NCBI RefSeq assembly: GCF_900637195.1
Contig: NZ_LR134356.1
Location: forward strand, 5,828,001-5,892,000
DNA: 64,000 nt
Origin: Mycolicibacterium aurum
GTDB lineage: Bacteria; Actinomycetota; Actinomycetes; Mycobacteriales; Mycobacteriaceae
Reading direction: 5' to 3'
The notes under the pieces were generated by a model that did no database searches, was not told the DNA's origin, and saw nothing but the letters and a program-made list of their open reading frames with translations. The position numbers were made by a program, and so were the translations under genes. Within the stretch, counting starts at the first letter, position 1. Each line of letters starts with the position of its first letter. Positions 51,291-60,953 of this stretch are shown here, one piece after another.

Positions 51291-52514
51291 CTAGGCCGCC
51301 GCGCCCCGGGCGTGTTCACGCATGGCCGTGCGGAGTCCGCGCCGCTTCCCGGTCACCGGGTCGGTACCGAATCTGTTGCGGAGATTCCGGAACTTCACTT
51401 CCGAATTGGTCTCCGGCGCATCGTCGGGCGTGCCCTTCAGATACTTGTCCGGCACCGCGAGCTTCGCGATGGTCCAGAACGACTGCCAGTACTGACGCGG
51501 CAACGAGCCCGTGGTGTACGGCAGGTCGTACTTGTCGCACAACTCCTTGACGCGTACCGAGATCTCGGCATATCGATTGCTCGGAAGATCGGGAAACATG
51601 TGGTGCTCGATCTGATAGCAGAGATTGCCACTCATGAACGCCATCGTCTTGCCTGCGTGAAAGTTCGCCGATCCCAACATCTGTCGCAGATACCACTCGG
51701 CCTGCGTCTCGGCCTCGAACTCCTCCTTCGTGAACTTCTCGGCACCGTCGGGAAAGTGCCCGCAGAAGATGACGGCGTAGGACCAGTAGTTGCGGATCAG
51801 GTTCGCCACCGCGTTGGCCTGAAGGGTGCGCTTCCAGCCGGGTCCGGCCAGCGCAGGAAAGACGATGTAGTCCTTGCCGACCTGCTTGCCGACCTTTCTG
51901 GTGATGATCCTCAGGTCCTTGCGCACTTCCGCCCACGACTTCTCGTGGCGCCGAACCTGCGACAGCTCCAACCCGTGCGCCGCCACCCCCCACTCGAACA
52001 GGGTGCCCAGCAACAGGTTGTAGATCGGGTTGCCCAGCATCCAGGGCGCCCACGGCTGATCGCGGGTGACCCGCATGATGCCGTAGCCCACATCGTCATC
52101 CATGCCGACGACGTTGGTGAACTTGTGGTGGATGTAGTTGTGCGACTTCTTCCAGTGCTCGCTCGGTGAGGTGGTGTCCCACTCCCATTCGGTGGAGTGG
52201 ATCTCCGGGTCGTTCATCCAGTCCCACTGACCGTGAATGATGTTGTGGCCCAACTCCATGTTCTCGATGATCTTGCCCGCGCCCAGCATCGCCGTGCCGG
52301 CGACCCATGCGTACTTGTTGCGGCTCGCCATCAACACCACCCGGCTGCCGACCACCAGCGCGCGCTGCAGGCCGATGGCGCGGCGGATGTAGCGGGCGTC
52401 GCGTTCGCCGCGGGACTCCTCGATGTCGGCGCGGATCGCGTCCAGCTCCCGCCCGAGTGCCTCGACGTCCTCGGCACTGAGGTGGGCGTACTCCTTGAGA
52501 TCGGTGATCGCCAT
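51291..52514 (-). CDS. desA3: Fatty acid desaturase, DesA3-like (stearoyl/linoleoyl-CoA delta-9 type)
   Basis: The 407-residue membrane desaturase has the three His boxes: GHNIIHG (His90/His94), SEHWKKSHNYIHH (120-130) and QIEHH near 300, binding two irons. Mycobacterial DesA3 makes oleoyl-CoA from stearoyl-CoA in the membrane. It lies 10 bases downstream of its ferredoxin reductase gene, the same order as Rv3230c-Rv3229c of M. tuberculosis. ATG 52514 (MAITDLKEYA) is chosen; the longer frame is the other gene's antisense-frame translation. Confidence 0.93.
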   Translation of the reverse strand: MAITDLKEYAHLSAEDVEALGRELDAIRADIEESRGERDARYIRRAIGLQRALVVGSRVVLMASRNKYAWVAGTAMLGAGKIIENMELGHNIIHGQWDWMNDPEIHSTEWEWDTTSPSEHWKKSHNYIHHKFTNVVGMDDDVGYGIMRVTRDQPWAPWMLGNPIYNLLLGTLFEWGVAAHGLELSQVRRHEKSWAEVRKDLRIITRKVGKQVGKDYIVFPALAGPGWKRTLQANAVANLIRNYWSYAVIFCGHFPDGAEKFTKEEFEAETQAEWYLRQMLGSANFHAGKTMAFMSGNLCYQIEHHMFPDLPSNRYAEISVRVKELCDKYDLPYTTGSLPRQYWQSFWTIAKLAVPDKYLKGTPDDAPETNSEVKFRNLRNRFGTDPVTGKRRGLRTAMREHARGAAA

Positions 52515-52524
52515 GTCGCTCCTT

Positions 52525-53724
52525 CTAGATCTTGAGGGTGCAGTCGCCGGATGCCGCGGAGACGCAGGTCTGAATCCGGTCGCCTTCGCCGTGCTCCTCG
52601 CCGGAGCGCATGTCGCGGACATGCCCCGCCTCCAGCGAGAGCACGCAGGACTGGCAGATTCCCATCCGGCAGCCGAAGGGCATCTGGATACCGAGTTGTT
52701 CGCCCGCCTCCAGCAGGGACGTGGCACCGTCTGCGTCGACGGTCTTGTCGGACAGCGCGAACGTGACCGTGCCGCCCTCGCCGCCCTTGTCGGTCCGGGC
52801 GATGACGAAGCGTTCCGTGTGGAGGTTGTCCTCGACGCCGGCGTTGCTCCAGGCCGCATCGATGGAGTCGAGCATCGCCGGGGGGCCACACGCCCAGGTG
52901 GGGCGGTCCGTCCAATCCTCGACGATGTCGTCCAACGCGTCGAAATCGACGTGGCCGTCGGTTTCGGTGAACTGCAGATGCAGTCGGTAACCCGCGAGTT
53001 CGGCGTCCAATGCCGTGAGCTCGTCGTGGAAGATCACCGACTCGGCCGAGGGGGCCGAGTGGATGTGCACGATGTCGGGATGCTGGTCGCGGGCGTTGAG
53101 AGCGCGCAGCATGGCCATGATCGGGGTGATACCGCTACCCGCGCTGACCAGGAGCAGCTTTGGCGGCGGCGGGTCGGGGAGCGCGAAATCGCCCTTCGGC
53201 GAAGCCAACCGGACGATGGTGCCGGGCTCGACGCCGCTCACCAGGTGCGTGGACAGGAACCCTTCCGGCGTCGCCTTGACCGTGATCGAGATCAGCTTCT
53301 TGTCGCGGCGCGGGATCGACGTGAGCGAATAGGACCGCCAGTGCCAATGCCCGTCGATGCGCAGGCCGATCCCGACGTACTGCCCGGGTCGGTAGTCGCC
53401 GGAGAAGCCCCAACCGGGTTTGATCGTCACGGTGGCCGAGTCCTCGGTCTCCTGCTTCACGTCGACGATCTGGCCGCGGAGCTCGCGGGCCGACCACAGC
53501 GGGTTGAGCAGTTTCAGGTAGTCGTCCGGCAGCAACGGCGTCGTCGCCCTGGCCGCCAGCCCGCGTATCACGTTCACCGTGGGTGTCGTGGCGGTGTCGA
53601 CCTCCTTCGCAGGTTCGACGCTCCATCGCTTCAGCTTTCGAATCGTCGATGCCACCTGTGGCTCCCATCCGTTTTCAGGCTTGCTCGTGACGGGCGTCAC
53701 ACTGCGCGTGGGAGGGTTATTCAC
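52525..53724 (-). CDS. Ferredoxin reductase, electron donor to DesA3 (Rv3230c-like)
   Basis: The 399-residue protein has a flavin-binding ferredoxin-NADP reductase module (GQYVGIGL, WRSYSLTS, LLLVSAGSGITPIMAML, ACGPPAML) and a C-terminal plant-type 2Fe-2S ferredoxin (CRMGICQSCV, later QTCVSA). It passes electrons from NADPH through FAD and the cluster to the desaturase. ATG 53724 is open, but the first 25 residues are poorly conserved, and GTG at VASTIRKL is an alternative start. Confidence 0.92.
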   Translation of the reverse strand: MNNPPTRSVTPVTSKPENGWEPQVASTIRKLKRWSVEPAKEVDTATTPTVNVIRGLAARATTPLLPDDYLKLLNPLWSARELRGQIVDVKQETEDSATVTIKPGWGFSGDYRPGQYVGIGLRIDGHWHWRSYSLTSIPRRDKKLISITVKATPEGFLSTHLVSGVEPGTIVRLASPKGDFALPDPPPPKLLLVSAGSGITPIMAMLRALNARDQHPDIVHIHSAPSAESVIFHDELTALDAELAGYRLHLQFTETDGHVDFDALDDIVEDWTDRPTWACGPPAMLDSIDAAWSNAGVEDNLHTERFVIARTDKGGEGGTVTFALSDKTVDADGATSLLEAGEQLGIQMPFGCRMGICQSCVLSLEAGHVRDMRSGEEHGEGDRIQTCVSAASGDCTLKI

Positions 53725-53816
53725 CAGGATCGCGACGCGCTAAACCTTGGCGCTGACTGTGAGTCATCACTCGGTCCCGCCGGTGTAGGGATCGGCGCCC
53801 GGGGTATAGCCGGTCC

Positions 53817-55802
53817 GTGACCGCTACCTCCACACCCGTGCCCGAGGACCTGCGCCGGTTGGCGGAGGCACACGGGGTGGCCACCTCCTACCGCAACGAG
53901 CGCCGTGAGCCGGTGCACGTGGACGCCGACGTCGTCATCCGGGTGCTCGGTCTGCTCGAGGTCGATGCCGGGACGGAGGCTGATCGTCAGCGCGAACTGG
54001 CGCGACTCGACGACCGCAGCCGCGCCGGCGCGTTGCCACCGACGATGTCGGTGCGTGTCGACGGCCGTCCGCTGTCGCTGCCGGGCGCCGTGTCCCTGGA
54101 GGCCGAGGACGGCACCGAGATCGGGGTGCGCGACGAGCTGCCCGGTGACCTGTCCACGGGCTACTACCGGGTGCACACCCGCGACGGCGGGCAGGCCACC
54201 CTGGTCGCGGCCCCGCGGCGGGTCCCGCAGGCACCGGCGACGTGGGGCTGGATGCTGCAGCTCTACGCACTGCGCTCGGCGCGGTCCTGGGGCATCGGCG
54301 ACTTGGGCGACCTACGCGAGTTCGTCGATTGGACCGCAACCGAGCACGGCGCGGGCTCTGTGCTTCTCAACCCGCTCCACGCGCCGGGACCGACGCATCC
54401 GGTGCAGCCCTCGCCGTACACCCCATCGAGTCGACGGTTCGCCAACCCACTGGCGTTGCGCATCGAAGACATCGACGCCTACCGTCGCGCCGACCCGGTC
54501 ACCCGGGCGGAGGTGGACACGCTGCGCGTCTCGGCGACCACCCCGCGCATCGACCACGATCTGGTGTGGGTCGCCAAACGTGGTGCGCTGGAACTGCTGT
54601 GGAGAGCCGAGGGGCGGCCTGACCCTCTCGGCGAGCCGTCCGCGACGGAGGGGTTGCGGGACTGGGCCACCTACTGCGCGTTGGCGGAGCGCCACGGCGG
54701 ACGGTGGAGCAGGTGGCCCGAGCGGCTACGCGACGTCGCTGGTGCCGCGGTGGCCGCAGCCCGCGACGAGCTGGCGCCGCGGGTGGCGTTCCACGCGTGG
54801 ATTCAGCAGCAGTGCGCCGCGCAGCTGACCGCTGTCCGCACGACCGCGCGCGACGCGGGAATGGGCCTCGGGGTGCTGCACGACCTGGCGGTCGGCGTGG
54901 ACGCCGACGGCGCCGACGCATGGGCGCTGGCCGACGTTCTTGCCTCCGGGGTGAGCGTCGGCGCGCCGCCTGACAACTTCACACCTCGCGGCCAGGATTG
55001 GGGTCTGCCGCCCTGGCGCCCGGATCGGTTGGCCGCCACCGGCTATGCGGCGTTGCGCGACATGCTGCGCGCGGTGCTGGTGCACGCCGACGGTCTGCGC
55101 ATCGACCACGTCGCCGGGCTGTGGCGACTGTGGTGGATTCCGCCGGGCGACGGTCCGGATCGGGGTACCTACGTGCACTACGACGCCGACACCATGCTCG
55201 CGGTGCTGGCGCTGGAAGCGCATCGCGCGAACGCCACCGTCGTCGGCGAGGATCTCGGCACCGTGGAGCCGGAAGTCACGGCCGCACTTGCCGACAACGG
55301 GATGCTGGGATGCGCGGTGTCCTGGTTCACCCGTGACCAGTCCGCGCCGGACGAACCGCTTCTGGCACCTGCGAACTGGCCGCCCAGAGCAGCCGCCAGC
55401 ATCTCCACCCACGATCTGCCGACCGCGGCAGGCTTCCTGCGCGGTGAACATGTGCGGGCGCGCGCCGACCTGGGTCTGCTCGACGACCCGGCCGCCGAGC
55501 AGGCCAACGCCGACAAGGAGCGGGCCGAGTGGGTGTCGATGCTGAAGGCCGAGGGACTGCTGGACTCCTCGACCGAACCCGACGAGTCGGCCATCATCGT
55601 CGCGATGCACCGGTTTCTGGCGGCGACTCCGGGCCAACTCAAACTGGTCTCGCCGTATGACGTCGTCCACGAACCCCGGCAGCCGAATCTGCCTGGGACA
55701 GTTGACGAATATCCGAACTGGCGGCTCCCGCTGCCGGTGACTCTGGAGGAGCTGCGCACCGACCCCAGGGTCGCCGAGATCACGGCCGCCTTCCGCGACT
55801 GA
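53817..55802 (+). CDS. malQ: 4-alpha-glucanotransferase (MalQ)
   Basis: The 661-residue GH77 enzyme has an N-terminal extension typical of bacterial MalQ and the catalytic barrel: YALRSARSWGIGDLGDL, SPYTPSSRRFANPL, GVLHDLAVGVDADGADAW, ADGLRIDHVAGL (Asp nucleophile), VVGEDLGTVEPEV (acid/base Glu) and ISTHDLPTAAGF. It transfers maltodextrin units in glycogen and maltose turnover in the cytoplasm. The start is GTG 53817. It is divergent from the ferredoxin reductase over 92 bp and has no glycogen genes next to it. Confidence 0.95.
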   Translation: MTATSTPVPEDLRRLAEAHGVATSYRNERREPVHVDADVVIRVLGLLEVDAGTEADRQRELARLDDRSRAGALPPTMSVRVDGRPLSLPGAVSLEAEDGTEIGVRDELPGDLSTGYYRVHTRDGGQATLVAAPRRVPQAPATWGWMLQLYALRSARSWGIGDLGDLREFVDWTATEHGAGSVLLNPLHAPGPTHPVQPSPYTPSSRRFANPLALRIEDIDAYRRADPVTRAEVDTLRVSATTPRIDHDLVWVAKRGALELLWRAEGRPDPLGEPSATEGLRDWATYCALAERHGGRWSRWPERLRDVAGAAVAAARDELAPRVAFHAWIQQQCAAQLTAVRTTARDAGMGLGVLHDLAVGVDADGADAWALADVLASGVSVGAPPDNFTPRGQDWGLPPWRPDRLAATGYAALRDMLRAVLVHADGLRIDHVAGLWRLWWIPPGDGPDRGTYVHYDADTMLAVLALEAHRANATVVGEDLGTVEPEVTAALADNGMLGCAVSWFTRDQSAPDEPLLAPANWPPRAAASISTHDLPTAAGFLRGEHVRARADLGLLDDPAAEQANADKERAEWVSMLKAEGLLDSSTEPDESAIIVAMHRFLAATPGQLKLVSPYDVVHEPRQPNLPGTVDEYPNWRLPLPVTLEELRTDPRVAEITAAFRD

Positions 55803-55855
55803 CATCGAGGGATTGCAGCCCGAAGTTTGTCGGTGGCTTGTGGTGTGATGGTGTT

Positions 55856-57151
55856 ATGGCCTTGGCGGCAACATCTTTGGGACCTAAGGAGCGTCTTGAG
55901 GTGTTGTTCGAGGAGTTGTCGGAGTTGGCGGGTCAGCGTAACGCGATCGATGGGCGCATCGTCGATATCGTGGCCGAACTCGATGGTGACCGGCTGTGGG
56001 GCATGACGGGGGCGAAATCGATTGCCTCGCTGATGGCGTGGAAGCTGGGGGTTTCCCCGCGCAACGCCGAGACCATCGTCGCGGTGGCTGATCGGGCCGA
56101 GCAGTTTCCGCGCTGCACCACCGGCCTGCGGCAGGGCTGGTTGTCGCTGGATCAGGTGGGGGTGATCGCTGAGCGCGCCGGTGACGGCTCCGATGACCAC
56201 TATGTGGGGTTGGCGCGGTATGCGACGGTCACCCAGCTACGCACCGCGGTCACACAAGAACTGCCTCCCGAACCCGACCCCACCCCCGACAACGACGACG
56301 AAGAGGACGACGGCGGCACCGACGACGGGCCTGGTCCGGATCCCGGTGCGTCCGGGCCGTCGATCACCAAGATCAGCGAGGCGGGGTTCACGACCTGGCG
56401 GATCCGGCTGGCGAATCCCGAGGCTGCCGCGTTCGACGCCGCCTTATCCGCCCACCGTGATGCGTTGATCGCCGAGTGGAAAGACGACCACCGGATCGAG
56501 GGCCGCGACGGGGCGCAGGTGCCGCCGTTTCCGAGCATGCTGGGGGCGTTCACCCGGCTGGTCGAGTCCAGTTGGGATGCCGAAGCCACCCGCAGACCGC
56601 ACGGCCAGCACACCACCGTCGTCGTGCACGTCGATGTGGACACCAAGGTGGGGGCGCTGCATCTGGGTCCGGTGCTCACCGACGAGCAGCGCCGCTACCT
56701 GAGCTGCGATGCCACCTGCGAGGTGTGGTTCCAACGCCACGGGCAGGTCATCGGGGCCGGGCGGGCCACCCGCACCATCAACCGGCGGCTACGGCGGGCG
56801 TTGGAGCACCGCGACCGCTGTTGTGTGGTCCCCGGCTGCGGCGCCACCCGCGGCCTGCACGCCCACCACCTGATCCACCGGGAAGACGGCGGCGTGACCG
56901 AACTCGACAACCTCGTGCTCGTCTGCCCGTTTCATCATCGGGCGCATCACCGCGGGGTCATCACCCTCACCGGCCCGGCGCATACCCTCGTCGTTGCCGA
57001 CGCCCGAGGTCGTCCACTCAGCGGGGCCTCACTGGCCCGGCCACCCACCACCGCCCCACCTCACGTTCCGCCGTACCGCGGACCGACCGGCGAACGCGCC
57101 CAATGGAAGTGGTACCACCCCTACCGCAGACCACCACCGACGAACAACTAG
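55856..57151 (+). CDS. DUF222/HNH endonuclease domain protein (13E12 repeat family)
   Basis: The 431-residue protein begins MALAATSLGPKERLEVLFEE and has the DUF222 helical domain, an acidic linker at about 140-160 (DNDDEEDDGGTDDG), and the C-terminal HNH motif CVVPGCGATRGLHAHHLIH, ELDNLVLVCPFHHRAHH. ATG 55856 is chosen; an upstream in-frame TTG is also open. It shares the family but little sequence with the copy at 20959, so they are not a recent duplicate. It overlaps the ammonium transporter tail-to-tail by 4 bases. Confidence 0.9.
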   Translation: MALAATSLGPKERLEVLFEELSELAGQRNAIDGRIVDIVAELDGDRLWGMTGAKSIASLMAWKLGVSPRNAETIVAVADRAEQFPRCTTGLRQGWLSLDQVGVIAERAGDGSDDHYVGLARYATVTQLRTAVTQELPPEPDPTPDNDDEEDDGGTDDGPGPDPGASGPSITKISEAGFTTWRIRLANPEAAAFDAALSAHRDALIAEWKDDHRIEGRDGAQVPPFPSMLGAFTRLVESSWDAEATRRPHGQHTTVVVHVDVDTKVGALHLGPVLTDEQRRYLSCDATCEVWFQRHGQVIGAGRATRTINRRLRRALEHRDRCCVVPGCGATRGLHAHHLIHREDGGVTELDNLVLVCPFHHRAHHRGVITLTGPAHTLVVADARGRPLSGASLARPPTTAPPHVPPYRGPTGERAQWKWYHPYRRPPPTNN

Positions 57152-58428
57152 TGTGGCCGGTGCGGCTCCGGTCCCGGCCGGCGAGGCGCAGCGTGACCGT
57201 GAACGCCTTCGGCATAGGCGGTTTCGGCGTGCTGAGACAGATCGACGCCGGAGGTTTCGTCCTCGGCGCTGATCCGGAAACCCATCACGCGGTCGATGAG
57301 CTTCGCCAGCAGGTAGGACGCGACGAACGCGTATGCGGCCACGACGACGACAGCGAGCGCCTGCTTGCCCAGCTGCGTGAGTCCGCCGCCGTAGAGCAGC
57401 CCACGCGGGCCGCCGGTCATCACGTCGGTGGCCAGCAACCCGATCAGCAGCACGCCGACCACGCCGCCCACAAAGTGCACGCCGACGACATCGAGCGAAT
57501 CGTCATATCCGAGGCGGAATTTGAGGCCGATCGCGAACGAGCACACGACGCCTGCGGCCACGCCGACCACGGCCGCACCCACCGTGCTGACCGTGCCGCA
57601 GGCCGGCGTGATCGCCACCAGACCGGCAACGACCCCGGACGCCGCGCCGAACGTCGTCGGCCTGCCGTCGCGCACCTGTTCCACCGTCAGCCAGCCCAGC
57701 ATGCCCAAGCAACCGGCGACCAACGTGTTGAGGAAGATCGCCGCGGCGGTACCGTCGGCCGCCAAAGCTGAGCCGGCATTGAATCCGAACCACCCGAACC
57801 ACAGCAGGCCGACCCCGAGAAGGACGAAGGGCAGGTTGTGCGGCCGCATGGCGTCCTGCTTGAACCCGATGCGCGGGCCGAGCACCAGTGCGAGCGCCAG
57901 CGCCGAAGCGCCCGAGACGATCTCGACGACCAGCCCGCCCGCGTAGTCCAACACCCCGAGTTCCATCAACCAGCCGCCCGGCGCCCAGACCCAATGCGCC
58001 ACAACGGCGTACACCACAATCGCCCAGACCGGCACGAACACCACCCACGCGGCGAACTTGGCTCGGTCGGCGATTGCCCCGCTGACCAGCGCCGCGGTGA
58101 TGATGGCGAAGCTGAGCTGGAAGGTGACGAACAACAGCTCGGGGACTTGCCCGTGCACGGCGTCCGGCCCGATGCCGCTCAGGCCGACGTGCGAGAGGCC
58201 ACCGATCACTCCTCCCGGACTGTTTCCGGAGAACGCCAGGGTGTAGCCGAACAGCAGCCACGACACCGTGACCAGCGGAATCGCGATGAAGCTCATCATG
58301 ATCATGTTGAGCACGCCCGTGGTGCGGACCATGCCGCCGTAGAAGATGGCCAGGCCCGGGGTCATCAGCAACACGAGGGCGGTACTGGCCAACAGCCAGG
58401 CGGTGGCGGCGGGATCGATCTGGTCCAA
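57148..58428 (-). CDS. amt: Ammonium transporter (Amt family)
   Basis: The 426-residue channel has about 11 helices and the Amt signatures: LMTPGLAIFYGGMVR, the two central pore His in VAHWVWAP and VGVHFVGGVVG, the GAS..LALVLGPR block and GWFGFNAGSALAA. The C-terminal tail (VDRVMGFRISAEDETSGVDLSQ) is the regulatory region that binds GlnK; no glnK is adjacent. The start is TTG 58428, with AAGGAG 8 bases upstream. It may serve nitrogen uptake alongside the amide and nitrile pathways in this region. Confidence 0.95.
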   Translation of the reverse strand: MDQIDPAATAWLLASTALVLLMTPGLAIFYGGMVRTTGVLNMIMMSFIAIPLVTVSWLLFGYTLAFSGNSPGGVIGGLSHVGLSGIGPDAVHGQVPELLFVTFQLSFAIITAALVSGAIADRAKFAAWVVFVPVWAIVVYAVVAHWVWAPGGWLMELGVLDYAGGLVVEIVSGASALALALVLGPRIGFKQDAMRPHNLPFVLLGVGLLWFGWFGFNAGSALAADGTAAAIFLNTLVAGCLGMLGWLTVEQVRDGRPTTFGAASGVVAGLVAITPACGTVSTVGAAVVGVAAGVVCSFAIGLKFRLGYDDSLDVVGVHFVGGVVGVLLIGLLATDVMTGGPRGLLYGGGLTQLGKQALAVVVVAAYAFVASYLLAKLIDRVMGFRISAEDETSGVDLSQHAETAYAEGVHGHAAPRRPGPEPHRPH

Positions 58429-58514
58429 AATCCGGCTCCTTCGACGGTCCGGACGAGAATGTAGGGCTCAGGTTTCAGCCGCGCGACGATCGTGTTTCCG
58501 GCATGTTTCGGAAC

Positions 58515-59381
58515 TCACCGGCTGAGACGGACCACCGCGCTCCATGGTCTGTCCTGCGGTGGCCGGCGCGGGTCCGGCTGGGGCAGTAGGGCGAGCAGCC
58601 GCATGAGTAATGGCAGCCGGCGCAGCCGACGCGCGACGACGACCACGGACTCCACTTCGCCTACGCGCCAGCCACGGTCCTCGAAGTAGCTGACGCCGTC
58701 GGGCGGAGCGAACTTGAACGGTGCGTTGCGTAGCAGGCCTCCGCTCTTGTCGTTCATCCACTTCCGCAGGCCGGGGCCTGCCAGGTCCAGCATCCACCAG
58801 GTCACCTCGGGACGGACCAGCGCGCGCGACAGCTCATCGACGTCGGCGGGTTCGAGATACATCAACAGCCCTTCGGTGAGGACCAGAGCCTTGGTCGCAC
58901 CCGCCAGCGCCTCGGAGAGGAATCGGTCTCGGGCGACAGGGTCGGCCAGGTCCACCGGGAATCGCGTCACCCGGCAACGCGGTGTGTCGCCCGCGAGCAG
59001 TTGTTCCTTCTCGGCGATCAATCCAGGCAAATCGGCTTCCACCCAGCCGAATTCGGCAGGTAGGTCCAAGCGGTAGGGCCGGGTGTCGAGACCGGCGGCA
59101 AGGTTGAGGATCCGGTCGCAGCCGGCACGGACCGACTCGATGATGAGGTCGTCGATCGTCTTGGTGCGCGCCACCATCCACCAGCCGGAACGCATCAGCC
59201 GGGGTACTGTCGCGACGATTTCCCGGCCCCGTTCGCCGGCCAACCTGTCGGCATAGGGGTCGGTGAACACGGCGTCCGGCCGCGCCGACTCGACGGCGCG
59301 ATACACCGCCACCCAGCGGGCGGTGTCGGAGACGTTCGACACGGGTGTCGTCGGTGATCCGTCCTGCCCCTCGGTACCCAT
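58515..59381 (-). CDS. SAM-dependent methyltransferase (PF04072 family)
   Basis: The 288-residue protein starts at ATG 59381 (MGTEGQDGSP) and belongs to the mycobacterial class of putative S-adenosylmethionine-dependent methyltransferases, common in multiple copies. Key blocks are SDTARWVAVYRAVESARPDA, FTDPYADRLAG, ILNLAAGLDTRPYRL (SAM-binding GxG-like loop), WVEADLPGLI and LTEGLLMYLE. The substrate is unknown for the family. It is preceded by the epimerase gene in the same direction with an 11-base gap. Confidence 0.92.
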   Translation of the reverse strand: MGTEGQDGSPTTPVSNVSDTARWVAVYRAVESARPDAVFTDPYADRLAGERGREIVATVPRLMRSGWWMVARTKTIDDLIIESVRAGCDRILNLAAGLDTRPYRLDLPAEFGWVEADLPGLIAEKEQLLAGDTPRCRVTRFPVDLADPVARDRFLSEALAGATKALVLTEGLLMYLEPADVDELSRALVRPEVTWWMLDLAGPGLRKWMNDKSGGLLRNAPFKFAPPDGVSYFEDRGWRVGEVESVVVVARRLRRLPLLMRLLALLPQPDPRRPPQDRPWSAVVRLSR

Positions 59382-59392
59382 GGGCTCCGAGC

Positions 59393-60289
59393 CTAGTTCT
59401 CCCGATAGGCCCCGGCGTCGATATCGTCGATCAAGCGTGGGCCGGTCGGTGTCCAGCCGAGAAGTTCCCGCGTTGCGGCACTGCTCGTCGGTGCATCGAG
59501 AGCGAAAAAGCCTCCGATCCAACCGAAATGCTCCGGCACGCGGTCGGCCGGCACAGGGGCGACGGGGAGGTCCAACGCCCGCCCGATCGCCTCGGCGATG
59601 GTTCGTGTCGGAATACCCTCTTCGGCAACTGCGTGCAGCCGGGCGCCGGCGGCAGCCTTGGCGAGGCCGAGCACCACCATGCGGGCCGCGTCGGCCACAT
59701 GCACCGCCGGCCAGCGGTTGTATCCGTCGCCCGGATAGCCTGAAACCCCTGTGTCTCGGGCGATTCGGCACAGCCTGGAGACGAACCCGTGGTCGCCGGC
59801 GCCGTGGACAGTCGGGGCGAAGCGCAGGCTCACCGAGTGCACGCCGCGTGTCACGAAGTCCAGGGCCAGGTTCTCGCTGCCGCCCCGCGGAGATTCGGGC
59901 CCGTGGAACGGCGAGGGGTCGTCTTCGGTGGCCGCTCTGCCCTCGGCGAGTCCGGCGACGCCCGACGCGATCAGGAAGGGGCGGCCGGTCCCGGCGAGGG
60001 TGTCGCCGATCGTCTGCGTCGCGGCCCGCTCCGCGGCATTCGACGCCGCCATGTTCGCCCAGTCGTGCTTGTTCGCCAGATGAATGGTCGCATCGGCGTC
60101 CTCCGCCCCGGCGCGAAGCCCTGCCAGGTCGTCAAGATCACCGCGGCGCACACGAATGCCTTTGCGCTCCAGAGATTGTGCGGACGTGTCCGAGCGTGCC
60201 AGGCCGGTGACGTCGTGCCCCGAGGCCAGGAGTTCCTCGACCACGGCGGTGCCGATCCAGCCGGATGCCCCGGTGACGAAAACGTGCAT
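59393..60289 (-). CDS. NAD-dependent epimerase/dehydratase family protein
   Basis: The 298-residue extended SDR starts at ATG 60289 (MHVFVTGASGWIGTAVVEEL), with GGGGAGAG 6 bases upstream; the 35-codon longer frame would run through the operator region. It has the Rossmann TGASGWIG, LARSDTS, ATIHLANKHDW in place of the usual catalytic Tyr-Lys region, SLRFAPTVHG and VHVADAARMVVLGL. It may act as a reductase rather than a sugar epimerase. It is divergent from TetR with two palindromes between, so it is probably the target. Confidence 0.9.
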   Translation of the reverse strand: MHVFVTGASGWIGTAVVEELLASGHDVTGLARSDTSAQSLERKGIRVRRGDLDDLAGLRAGAEDADATIHLANKHDWANMAASNAAERAATQTIGDTLAGTGRPFLIASGVAGLAEGRAATEDDPSPFHGPESPRGGSENLALDFVTRGVHSVSLRFAPTVHGAGDHGFVSRLCRIARDTGVSGYPGDGYNRWPAVHVADAARMVVLGLAKAAAGARLHAVAEEGIPTRTIAEAIGRALDLPVAPVPADRVPEHFGWIGGFFALDAPTSSAATRELLGWTPTGPRLIDDIDAGAYREN

Positions 60290-60308
60290 GAGGTCTCTCC
60301 CCTTAGTG

Positions 60309-60325
60309 ATGTCAGGTACTGACAT
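60309..60325. promoter_or_regulatory. TetR operator 1, 17-bp palindrome
   Basis: ATGTCAG-GTA-CTGACAT has perfect 7-bp arms and a 3-bp centre. It lies 20 bases upstream of the epimerase start. Its geometry is repeated at 60339-60355. Confidence 0.75.
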
Positions 60326-60338
60326 GACCGTACACCTG

Positions 60339-60355
60339 AAGTCAGTTGCTGTCAT
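60339..60355. promoter_or_regulatory. TetR operator 2, imperfect copy of operator 1
   Basis: AAGTCAG-TTG-CTGTCAT has the same 7-3-7 layout as operator 1 but with two mismatched arm pairs. The centres are 30 bp apart, about three helical turns, so two dimers could bind on one DNA face. It ends 16 bases before the TetR ATG. Confidence 0.6.
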
Positions 60356-60371
60356 CACTAGACTTCGCGGC

Positions 60372-60953
60372 ATGGTGCGGTGGGCTCCGGGCACTCCCGA
60401 GCGGTTGCAGGAGGCCGCGCTCGAGCTGTTCGCTGCCCACGGCTACGAACAGACCACGGCCACCGAAATCGCCGCAGCAGTCGGCCTCACCGAACGCACC
60501 TTCTATCGCCACTTCACCGACAAGCGCGAGGTCCTGTTCCACGGTCAACAGGTGCTGGCGGACGCCTTCCTCGCCGGCGTCGACGGTGCGCCGCCGACCG
60601 CGTCGCCGATGGAGGTCGGCGTCCAGGCCCTGCGGTCGGCGTCGACGTTCTTTCCCGATGACCGGCGGCCGCATTCGCGCGTCCGCCAGTCCGTCATCGA
60701 CAAGAACCCAGCACTGCAGGAACGCGAGGAGCACAAGCTTGCGGTCCTCGGGGCCACACTCGCCGACGCGCTGCGCGGCACAGGGGCCGACGGCCACACC
60801 GCGGAGGTGGTGGCGCGCACTATCGTCATGGCTTTCGGGATCACATTCGGCCGCTGGATCAGTGCGGGACAGCAGGCGTCGTTCGACGACATCGTCACCG
60901 ACGTGCTGCGTGGGGTGGCGGAAGCCACCCGCCCGCTCGACCGACTCCTTTAG
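60372..60953 (+). CDS. TetR/AcrR family transcriptional regulator
   Basis: The 193-residue regulator starts at ATG 60372 (MVRWAPGTPERLQEAALELF); an in-frame ATG at 60324 would lie inside the operator. The HTH is at about 30-53 (QTTATEIAAAVGLTERTFYRHF then TDKREVLF), and the C-terminal ligand domain follows. It is divergent from the epimerase gene and overlaps the kinase-like gene tail-to-tail by 4 bases. The two operators between it and the epimerase imply control of both. Confidence 0.93.
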   Translation: MVRWAPGTPERLQEAALELFAAHGYEQTTATEIAAAVGLTERTFYRHFTDKREVLFHGQQVLADAFLAGVDGAPPTASPMEVGVQALRSASTFFPDDRRPHSRVRQSVIDKNPALQEREEHKLAVLGATLADALRGTGADGHTAEVVARTIVMAFGITFGRWISAGQQASFDDIVTDVLRGVAEATRPLDRLL

